Source of the DNA: an uncultured Collinsella sp.
GTDB taxonomy: Bacteria > Actinomycetota > Coriobacteriia > Coriobacteriales > Coriobacteriaceae
Assembly: GCA_900543615.1 (NCBI GenBank)
Contig: UQSC01000085.1
Span: forward strand, 1 to 7,704
DNA: 7,704 nt
Direction of reading: 5' to 3'
Positions within the stretch are counted from its first letter, which is position 1, and each line of letters starts with the position of its first letter. The notes beneath the pieces are model-generated. The model had not been told where the DNA came from. It searched no databases and saw nothing but the letters and a program-made list of their open reading frames with translations. Both the position numbers and the translations under genes were made by a program. Shown piece by piece: positions 1 to 5,215 of the stretch.

Positions 1-50
1 TACGAGATCAGCCTCGGTCTCGTGGGCTCGGAGATGTGTATAAGAGACAG
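1..50. other. Illumina Nextera i7 adapter remnant (artefact)
   Basis: This stretch is library-preparation sequence, not genome. Bases 1-8 match the 3' end of the Illumina P7 primer. Bases 9-16 (CAGCCTCG) sit where the i7 index lies and match the Nextera N710 index as I remember it. Bases 17-31 match the read-2 primer tail, and bases 32-50 (AGATGTGTATAAGAGACAG) are the 19-bp Tn5 mosaic end. Genuine sequence therefore starts at 51, and the left edge is a contig end, not a biological boundary. Any protein predicted across the junction gains an artificial tail. Confidence 0.98.
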
Positions 51-520
51 CCCGAGAACGTCTCGGGGGAGTGGCTGGCAACGGTCGAGATGTGCACCAG
101 GCGGCCCTGGCCGGCCTTGATCATCTCGCGACCAAAGCGCTGCGAGGTGATGAAGTAACCGGTGAGGTTGACGTTGAGCACCTGCTCCCAGTCGCTCAGC
201 GGCAGGTCTTCCATGGCTGCGAAACGCAGGATACCGGCGGTGTTGACGAGGACGTCGACGCGGCCGAAGTCGGTGATGGTGGCGTCGACGGCGGCCTGAA
301 CCTCGGCCTCATCGGTGGCGTTCATCTTGTAGCCCTCGGCGTGGATGCCAAACTCGGCGGCGAGGTCGGCGGCTGCGGCCTTGACCTTTTCCTCGTCCAG
401 GTCGAGCAGGACGACGTTGGCGCCGTTGCGGGCGAACTCGCGGCAAATCTCGACGCCCATACCGCCGAGTGCGCCGGTCACGGCGCAGACATCGCCCTCA
501 AGCTTAAGCCAGTTGCTCAT
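51..520 (-). CDS. SDR-family NAD(P)-dependent oxidoreductase, 3' end missing
   Basis: N-terminal 156 codons of a classical short-chain dehydrogenase/reductase (usually about 250 residues), a soluble enzyme that oxidises or reduces alcohol/carbonyl groups. Seen: Rossmann glycine motif TGALGGMG (residues 15-22); Asp40 ending beta-2 (LLDLD), which in the family favours NAD over NADP; the NTAG version of NNAG (93-96); LNVNLTG (115-121) with the structural Asn; and the HIST segment (143-146) where the catalytic Ser is expected. The YxxxK pair and substrate-binding end are lost because the contig stops at 51 and runs into adapter, so the substrate cannot be inferred. The residues CLLYTSPSPRDRG that follow in frame are adapter-encoded and must be discarded. 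The start at 520 is preceded by a purine-rich Shine-Dalgarno (AAGAAGGGAAG) about 5 nt upstream. It is divergent from the LysR gene, its probable regulator. Confidence 0.93.
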
Positions 521-546
521 AGGAACTTCCCTTCTTGTGCCTCCCG

Positions 547-573
547 GTGGGTCGCTCCCATTAACCGACCCAC
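547..573. promoter_or_regulatory. Perfect 8-bp inverted repeat, candidate operator or 5'-UTR hairpin
   Basis: GTGGGTCG (547-554) and CGACCCAC (566-573) are exact reverse complements separated by 11 nt. The element lies 27 nt upstream of the SDR start and downstream of the SDR promoter proposed here. It could be a LysR-type regulator site (these are dyads, often with 11-nt spacing between key T and A) or a hairpin in the SDR leader mRNA. The symmetry is seen; the function is inferred. Confidence 0.5.
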
Positions 574-589
574 GTGGTTTTCGCTGGTT

Positions 590-618
590 ATCGTATGCTT
601 TGCATTTGCGCAGGTGAA
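590..618 (-). promoter_or_regulatory. Candidate sigma-70 promoter for the SDR gene
   Basis: Read on the minus strand: -35 TTCACC (618-613, 4/6 to consensus), a 17-bp spacer, and -10 TACGAT (595-590, 4/6). Transcription would begin near 583, giving a leader of about 60 nt. A short dyad ATGC-TTT-GCAT (595-605) lies in the spacer and could hold a regulator. The match is moderate and unverified. Confidence 0.4.
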
Positions 619-636
619 TTGCATATTTGTTAGAAT
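606..636 (+). promoter_or_regulatory. Candidate extended -10 promoter for the LysR gene
   Basis: TGTTAGAAT (628-636) is an extended -10 element (TGn followed by TAGAAT, 5/6 to TATAAT). A weak -35-like TTGCGC lies at 606-611 with a 19-bp spacer, which an extended -10 can tolerate. It is back-to-back with the proposed SDR promoter (590-618), the usual arrangement where a LysR protein controls both itself and the divergent gene. The leader to the GTG start would be about 110 nt. Confidence 0.4.
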
Positions 637-741
637 GGCGTTAACCGTAGGTTTATACTGTGCGATGCAGTTTTTCTCAATCGAGCGCGTGACCTGCCAA
701 AACGACCCCCTGTGGCGCCATGCGTTCACAGGCGCGAAAAC

Positions 742-746
742 GGGAG
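742..746 (+). promoter_or_regulatory. Ribosome binding site selecting the GTG start at 753
   Basis: GGGAG at 742-746 lies 6 nt before the GTG at 753. An in-frame ATG at 720 exists, but it would add the atypical sequence MRSQARKREID ahead of the LysR helix-turn-helix domain and would place this site inside the coding region. The 753 start gives the usual LysR opening, with the first helix beginning within the first ten residues. Confidence 0.65.
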
Positions 747-752
747 ATTGAC

Positions 753-1631
753 GTGTACGATCGACGACTCGAGGCCATATCGGCCGCCGCGGAGCTGGGA
801 AGCTTCTCACGTGCGGCGGCAAAATTGCGCGTGTCGACCCCGGCGCTCGTCAAACAGGTGTCGGGTTTCGAGGCCGAGTTTGGCATCACGTTGTTCGAGC
901 GCTCGCATTCGGGTGTTAAGGTGACGCCGGCTGGCGCTCTGCTGGTGGACGACGCGCGCTCGATCATGCGGCAGTCCGAGGACGCGCTGCGCCGCGCCCG
1001 ACGCGCGGCGGGCGATGGCGGTGCTGTGCGTCTGGGTGTGTCGATGATGTGCCCGGGGCGCCAAACGCTGTCGATGTGGTCGGGCGTACACGAGCTGGAA
1101 CCGTCGCTGCGATTTGAGATCGTGCCGGTAAGCGACCTCTATGACGAGCGCGAGACCGTCATGCGCAGCCTCGGTCGTGAGGTCGATGTGGTGCAGTCGA
1201 GTTTTTCGACCCCGCGCTGGGGTGACGCCTGCCAAAAGCTCCGCATTGTCAACGTGCCGTTTTATATCGACCTGCCGCGCACGAGCCCGCTGGCGCGCAA
1301 GAATCGCATTACGGTCGCCGACTTGGAGGGTATGCGTCTGCGCGTGCTCCGCCACGGCAACGACGCTATGGACAGCCTGCGTATCGATCTTTTGGCAGAC
1401 GGCGGCGTGGACGTGATCGATGTGGATAGCTTCGACTTTGCGCTCTTTAACGAGGCAGAGGAAAAGGGCGACGCGGTGCTCACCTGCGGCGCATGGTCGG
1501 GGGTACACCCGGCCTTTGTGGGCGTGCCGTTCCTGTGCGGTCGCGAGGTGCCGGTCTTTTTGCACTATCCGCTCGAGCCCACCCTCCAAGTCCAAAAATT
1601 CGTCAACGCCATGGCCCAACTCCTCAAGTAG
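753..1631 (+). CDS. LysR-family transcriptional regulator
   Basis: A 292-residue protein, the usual LTTR size. The N-terminal winged helix-turn-helix spans about residues 1-65: YDRRLEAISAAAELGSFSRAA matches the conserved LTTR first helix and the turn into the AA-x-L segment, and STPALVKQVSGFEAEFG is the recognition-helix region, followed by LFERSHSGVKVTPAG, the LTTR wing. A linker helix (about 66-90) leads into a divergent LysR substrate-binding-like domain whose co-inducer I cannot deduce. Such proteins are cytoplasmic tetramers that bind dyads near divergent promoters. The gene is transcribed away from the SDR gene across 232 bp, so SDR is the most likely target, with autoregulation probable. 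The start is taken as GTG 753 from the Shine-Dalgarno. It ends tail-to-tail with the GGDEF gene, 43 nt away. Confidence 0.92.
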   Translation: MYDRRLEAISAAAELGSFSRAAAKLRVSTPALVKQVSGFEAEFGITLFERSHSGVKVTPAGALLVDDARSIMRQSEDALRRARRAAGDGGAVRLGVSMMCPGRQTLSMWSGVHELEPSLRFEIVPVSDLYDERETVMRSLGREVDVVQSSFSTPRWGDACQKLRIVNVPFYIDLPRTSPLARKNRITVADLEGMRLRVLRHGNDAMDSLRIDLLADGGVDVIDVDSFDFALFNEAEEKGDAVLTCGAWSGVHPAFVGVPFLCGREVPVFLHYPLEPTLQVQKFVNAMAQLLK

Positions 1632-1654
1632 CTCATTTAGGACGGGGCTTTTTT
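1630..1654 (+). terminator. Weak intrinsic terminator after the LysR gene
   Basis: AGCTC (1630-1634) can pair with GGGCT (1645-1649), 5 bp including one G-U, around a 10-nt loop. A run of T follows (1650-1654). The stem begins inside the stop codon. The U-run is good but the stem is short, so this is tentative. Confidence 0.3.
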
Positions 1655-1674
1655 GACTACCCTTTGCTACGGGT

Positions 1675-2764
1675 TTAGCGATCCTCGCGTTGCGGCCCGG
1701 CCGCCTCGGCTGTCTTTACGCGGTTCTTATCGACGTACATGTTCTTGTCGGCCTGGGAAAAGAGTTCGCGCATGGTAGGCGGCTCGTCAAAATCGCTGGA
1801 AAGCGCATAGCCCACCGCGTAGCTGATGGGCATATCGGGGTGGACTTCGGAATACTCGTTCACGTTCGCGCGAATCCGAGCGAGACAAGATTCCACAGCG
1901 GCTCGGTCGGCATCCCGCAGTACCGCGATAAACTCATCGCCGCCGTCGCGGCCCACAAAGCAGGTCTCCGACGCCACGCGCCCCAGCTGCTGGGCAAAAG
2001 AACGGATGTATTCGTCGCCCTTCTCGTGGCCGAAGCTGTTATTGACCGTATGCAGATTGTTAAGGTCGAAGACGCACACCGCAACGGGCGCCTCCGCGGA
2101 GACAGGCTGCTCCTGCCCCAAGACCTCCTCGCACTTGTTCTTGTTGGGCAGTCCTGTGGCTTCGTCGAGATAGACTTTGCTCTGCAGTTCGCGATTGAGC
2201 GCGGCAGTTCGCACCGCGCGAACAAGTTCGACCGCAAAGGTCGCCACCAAGCCCATGATGTCGATGATCACCAGGCCCTCGAGATAGTTGAGCGCCGACG
2301 CCTTCTCCTGAGAGTAGTCCTCTGCGAGTCGCGTAGCATCGTCGCAAATGCCAAAGAACTCCTCGCTCATGGAGATGATGTCGGTGTTCTCATAGCCGAC
2401 TTCGCGCACGCGGATGATCTCGGTGCAAAGCTCATCAAAATAATTTGCAAGCTCGGTCATTTTTGCCTGATACTCATCGTCGTCGAGACGGACGAGGTTG
2501 AGGTCGTCACTTCCGTAACGCAAACCGTTGATGTATGAATCCACGGCTTTGAGCAGGTCATCTTGAGGCTGGCGCATCCTCGAGCTTAACGATTCGCTGC
2601 GTGGTACCGCGCACCAGACCGGCGTAGTTGACCACACGCGCCGTGCCCTGGATATCGGAGACGAGCAGCATAACATTGATGAAGAAGAAGATGAGAACTG
2701 CCGTGAGCACCATCATGAGCAGGCGCACCGCCTGGCCGGCCTTCTTGGCGACAGAAGTATTCAC
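1675..2764 (-). pseudogene. Membrane GGDEF (diguanylate cyclase-like) protein, frameshifted
   Basis: Two reading frames together make one protein of about 362 residues. Frame 1 (2764-2558) starts at GTG 2764 behind GGGGAG (7-nt gap). It encodes transmembrane helix 1 (about 13-35) and the sensor start (GLVRGTTQRIVKLE), then hits TGA. Frame 2, overlapping it, continues QPQDDLLKAV, a helical extracytoplasmic sensor (to about 158), helix 2 (about 159-181) and a GGDEF domain (about 198-350). GGDEF domains make cyclic-di-GMP from two GTP. Here the GGDEF signature (274-278) is intact, as are DEATGLPN, FDLNN and GHEKGD. Several FDxDxFK-region positions are altered (N for the second D, H for K). The RxxD inhibitory site is absent (SETC instead). 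The break at about 2571-2577 equals one extra or two missing bases. It may be an assembly error or a real inactivating mutation. Reinitiation at ATG 2577 is possible but lacks a well-spaced ribosome site. Confidence 0.85.
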
Positions 2765-2829
2765 AAGTTCACTCCCCAAATGACAAAAGCACAGGTGATA
2801 CGCAGTGTGCTGAAATTCATGGGTGGTTA

Positions 2830-2857
2830 ACTCTACCATATGGGCCAGCAGCCTCAA
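2830..2857 (-). promoter_or_regulatory. Candidate promoter for the GGDEF gene
   Basis: Minus strand: -35 TTGAGG (2857-2852, 4/6), 16-bp spacer, -10 TAGAGT (2835-2830, 4/6). Shifting the -35 by one base gives TTTGAG with a 17-bp spacer. It lies about 65 nt upstream of the GTG start. Both boxes are imperfect, so confidence is low. Confidence 0.3.
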
Positions 2858-2953
2858 ACTGCAGCAGACGCTCGTCCAAATTGGCGTGACGCTTGCCTTG
2901 TTGTTCTTGACCTGGCCGCGCTATCGGACATGCTTCTGGTCTTGGATCACCAT
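2858..2953. other. Unassigned intergenic segment
   Basis: First part of the 531-bp gap between the GGDEF gene and the exporter operon. Open frames cross it on both strands, but none has a ribosome site with a credible start or resembles a known protein. I see no repeat, tRNA-like fold or convincing promoter here. Confidence 0.5.
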
Positions 2954-3125
2954 GGGAAAGCTCATCCCGTTTTGTGCGTCTAGAGTGGGATGCGGCTTCC
3001 CAAAGGTGCCGTTAGGGGAAATCACATCCCGGTTTACCCCCTTGAAATGGGATGCCGTTTCCCGGAGGGGGTCCAGCGGGAAACGGCATCCCATTTTGGG
3101 CCCGAAAAGTGGGATACGGTTTCCG
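2954..3125. repeat. Array of six alternating inverted 15-nt boxes, 62-bp period
   Basis: Six boxes approximate GGGAAA-N3-CATCCC, in strictly alternating orientation. Forward boxes start at 2954, 3016 and 3078; inverted boxes start at 2987, 3049 and 3111. Start-to-start steps are 33, 29, 33, 29 and 33, so the unit is 62 bp: forward box, 18-nt loop, inverted box, 14-nt linker. The loops and linkers differ in sequence but keep their exact length. Each forward/inverted pair can fold into a 48-nt hairpin. The third pair (3078-3125) extends further through ATTTT against AAAGT with one wobble. Boxes 4 and 5 are perfect complements, so alternative pairing is possible. It resembles an intergenic REP/BIME-like palindromic family. 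The terminal base of box 6 is degenerate (G for C). The structure is seen; the function is unknown. Confidence 0.85.
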
Positions 3126-3136
3126 GCCGGCATGAA

Positions 3137-3171
3137 AAAGCCTCCGCAGCTCGTGTGGCTGCGGAGGCTTT
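3137..3171 (-). terminator. Strong intrinsic terminator of the exporter operon
   Basis: Perfect 14-bp stem (AAAGCCTCCGCAGC 3137-3150 with 3158-3171) and a 7-nt loop. On the minus strand the stem runs into five consecutive T, matching termination of the operon ending at 3296, 125 nt upstream. On the plus strand the tail is TTTATT, so it may be weakly bidirectional. It also separates the operon from the hairpin array. Confidence 0.85.
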
Positions 3172-3198
3172 ATTCGTTGCGGCGCATTGTGTTTGGGT

Positions 3199-3288
3199 CG
3201 CTGAGATGAGTCGATTTGCCCCGAAAGAGGAGGGCATTGACCTTAGGGTCATGCCCGACGAATGAGCGGCAAATCGGCCATCTCGGCG
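3199..3288. other. Nested palindromic structure, possible structured 3' UTR or small RNA
   Basis: Three concentric stems. Outer: CGCTGAGATG (3199-3208) with CATCTCGGCG (3279-3288), 9/10 Watson-Crick plus one G-U in one of the strand readings. Middle: CGATTTGCC (3212-3220) with GGCAAATCG (3268-3276), a perfect 9 bp. Inner hairpin: GGGCAT-T-GACC (3232-3242) with GGTCATGCCC (3247-3256), 10 bp with one bulged T and a 4-nt loop. It begins 7 nt past the stop codon of the last ABC gene and precedes the terminator, so it would lie in the operon's 3' UTR. It matches no RNA family I recognise. Confidence 0.6.
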
Positions 3289-3295
3289 AGCCGAA

Positions 3296-5215
3296 CTACT
3301 CCAGCTCAAACGCTCCGGTATAGAGCTGGTAGTAATACCCGCGCTTGGCAATCAGCTCGTCGTGGTTGCCGCGCTCGATGATGCGGCCGTGATCCAGACA
3401 GATGATCGCGTCGGAGTTGCGCACGGTGGACAGGCGGTGCGCGATGACAAACGTCGTGCGGCCTTCCATGAGCTTGTCCATGCCGGCTTGCACGATGGCC
3501 TCGGTGCGGGTATCGATGCTCGACGTGGCCTCGTCCAGGATCATCGCCGGCGGATCGGCGACGGCGGCGCGTGCGATCGAGATCAGCTGGCGCTGGCCCT
3601 GCGACAGCTGGGCGCCGTTGCCGGTGAGCATGGTGTCGTAGCCGTCGGGCAGGCGGGTGATAAAGTCGTCCGCGCCGGCGAGCTTTGCTGCCGCGATGCA
3701 CTCCTCGTCGGTGGCATCCAGATTGCCGTAGCGGATGTTATCCATCACGGTGCCGGTGAACAGGTTTACGTCCTGCAGCACCACGCCCAGCGAGCGGCGC
3801 AGGTCTGCCTTTCGGATCTTGTTGACGTTGATGCCGTCGTAGCGAATCTTGCCGTCGGCGATGTCATAGAAGCGGTTGATGAGGTTGGTGATGGTCGTCT
3901 TACCGGCACCGGTGGCGCCGACAAACGCGACCTTCTGGCCCGGCTTGGCAAACACGGACACGCCGTGCAGCACCTCGTGGTCGGGCGTGTAGCCAAAGTC
4001 GACGTTGTCCATGACCAGGTCGCCACGCAGCGGCACGTACTCGATCTCGCCGGTTGCGCGGTGCGGATGTTTCCACGCCCACATGCCAGTGTGGTGGTCG
4101 GCCTCCTCGAGCTGCCAGGTATCGGGGTTCACCTGAGCGTTGACAAGCGTCACATAGCCTTCGTCGGCTTCGGGCTCCTCGTCGATGAGCTCAAAGATAC
4201 GGTCGGCGCCGGCGAGGCCCATGACCACGGCGTTGATCTGCTGCGAGATCTGGCCGATCTGTCCACAGAACTGCTTGGTCATGTTGAGGAACGGCACCAC
4301 GACGGCGATGGACAGCGCCATGCCCGAGATGCTCAGGTTGGGCACGCCCAGCGCTAGGAAAATGCCGCCGGCCAGTGCGACCAGCACGTAGAGCAGGTTG
4401 CCCAGGTTCATAAGGATGGGCATGAGGATGTTGGCGTACATGTTGGCCTTCTGCGAGACCTCGAAGAGCTTTTCGTTGCGCTCGTCAAAATCGGCCTCGG
4501 CGGCAGACTCGTGGCAGAATGCCTTGACGACCTTCTGGCCGTTCATGACTTCCTCGATATGGCCCTCGACAACGCCGAGCTCGGTCTGCTGCGCAATAAA
4601 GAAGCGCGCGGAGTTGGAGCCGAGCAGCTTGGTCATAAAGGTCATAAAGGCGACGCCGGCAATAATGACCAAGCACATCCACACGCTGTAGTACAGCATG
4701 ATAAAGAACACCGTGACGATGACGATGACCGTCATGAGCAGGTTGGGCAGCGACTGGCTGATCATCTGGCGCAGCGTGTCGATGTCATTGGTGTAGTGGC
4801 TCATGATGTCACCGCGCTGGTGCGTGTCGAAGTAGCGGATCGGCAGGTCCTGCATGCGGTTGAACATCTTCTCGCGCAGCTTCTCCAGCGAGCCCTGCGT
4901 GACGATGGCCATGGCGCGGTTCCAGAAGAGCGAGGACAGGATGCCGATGCCGTAGATGCAGGCGAGGGTGGTCACGAGCTGTGCGATCTTGGGCTGCGCG
5001 GCTCCCCAATCGCCCGACTGCCACGATTCGCTAATAATCTGCAGGGCGCTCTGAAGGAAGGTCGCGCCGATGGAGTTGATGATGGCGCAGAGCACCACGC
5101 CGGCGACGACGAGGGGCAAAAGCACGGGGTAAAAGCCAAAGAGCGTCTTGATGAGGCGCGACATGGTGCCGCCCTTGCGGTTGAGCGCGCGCTCGGCGGT
5201 CGTTGCCTTACTCAT
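3296..5215 (-). CDS. Heterodimeric ABC exporter, half B (TMD-NBD, catalytic ATP site)
   Basis: A 639-residue half-transporter with an N-terminal six-helix exporter domain (about 25-335) and a C-terminal ATPase (about 397-639). ATPase motifs: A-loop Tyr409, Walker A GATGAGKT (433-440), Q-loop Gln481, signature LSQGQ (537-541, a departure from LSGGQ), Walker B MILDE with catalytic Glu562, and switch His593. Its Walker A, Glu and His are canonical, so it supplies the hydrolytic half of one site, while its altered signature serves the partner's degenerate site. A polar insert (about 351-396, with HHTGMWAWKHPH) separates the membrane and ATPase domains; I recall a similar insert in some Firmicutes homologues. 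ATG 5215 overlaps the upstream stop by 8 nt (ATGAGTAA) behind AGGAAGGAGG, indicating translational coupling. An in-frame ATG at codon 18 is a weaker alternative. The substrate is unknown; drugs, lipids or peptides are typical for the family. Confidence 0.95.
   Translation of the reverse strand: MSKATTAERALNRKGGTMSRLIKTLFGFYPVLLPLVVAGVVLCAIINSIGATFLQSALQIISESWQSGDWGAAQPKIAQLVTTLACIYGIGILSSLFWNRAMAIVTQGSLEKLREKMFNRMQDLPIRYFDTHQRGDIMSHYTNDIDTLRQMISQSLPNLLMTVIVIVTVFFIMLYYSVWMCLVIIAGVAFMTFMTKLLGSNSARFFIAQQTELGVVEGHIEEVMNGQKVVKAFCHESAAEADFDERNEKLFEVSQKANMYANILMPILMNLGNLLYVLVALAGGIFLALGVPNLSISGMALSIAVVVPFLNMTKQFCGQIGQISQQINAVVMGLAGADRIFELIDEEPEADEGYVTLVNAQVNPDTWQLEEADHHTGMWAWKHPHRATGEIEYVPLRGDLVMDNVDFGYTPDHEVLHGVSVFAKPGQKVAFVGATGAGKTTITNLINRFYDIADGKIRYDGINVNKIRKADLRRSLGVVLQDVNLFTGTVMDNIRYGNLDATDEECIAAAKLAGADDFITRLPDGYDTMLTGNGAQLSQGQRQLISIARAAVADPPAMILDEATSSIDTRTEAIVQAGMDKLMEGRTTFVIAHRLSTVRNSDAIICLDHGRIIERGNHDELIAKRGYYYQLYTGAFELE

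Noticed and set aside
32..50. Natural transposon end
   Set aside because: The Tn5 mosaic end is directly joined to adapter and index sequence, so it comes from library preparation, not a resident mobile element.
71..751. Long plus-strand open frame opposite the SDR gene and across the control region
   Set aside because: It is antisense to a recognised enzyme, runs through the promoter region, and shows no domain.
720..752. Earlier ATG start for the LysR protein
   Set aside because: It has no good Shine-Dalgarno and would add an atypical leader; GGGAG is well placed for the GTG at 753.
807..1619. Long minus-strand open frame opposite the LysR gene
   Set aside because: It is a GC-rich antisense shadow of a clearly recognised LysR protein; its His/Arg-rich composition matches no family.
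1655..1677. Hairpin terminator for the GGDEF gene (ACCC/GGGT around 1660-1675)
   Set aside because: It has only 4 bp and no T-run on the minus strand.
2907..2935. Plus-strand promoter reading into the hairpin array (TTGACC at 2907-2912)
   Set aside because: No acceptable -10 box lies 16-19 nt downstream.
2954..3125. CRISPR array
   Set aside because: The repeats alternate in orientation, spacers are 14 and 18 nt (too short), and no cas genes are present.
2823..3265. Short plus-strand open frames through the hairpin array
   Set aside because: They merely translate the palindromic boxes, overlap on both strands, lack ribosome sites and stop within structured DNA.
3034..3351. Minus-strand open frame of 105 codons over the nested palindrome and the end of the ABC gene
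   Set aside because: It overlaps the 3' end of the ABC gene out of frame, and its residues follow the palindromic DNA.
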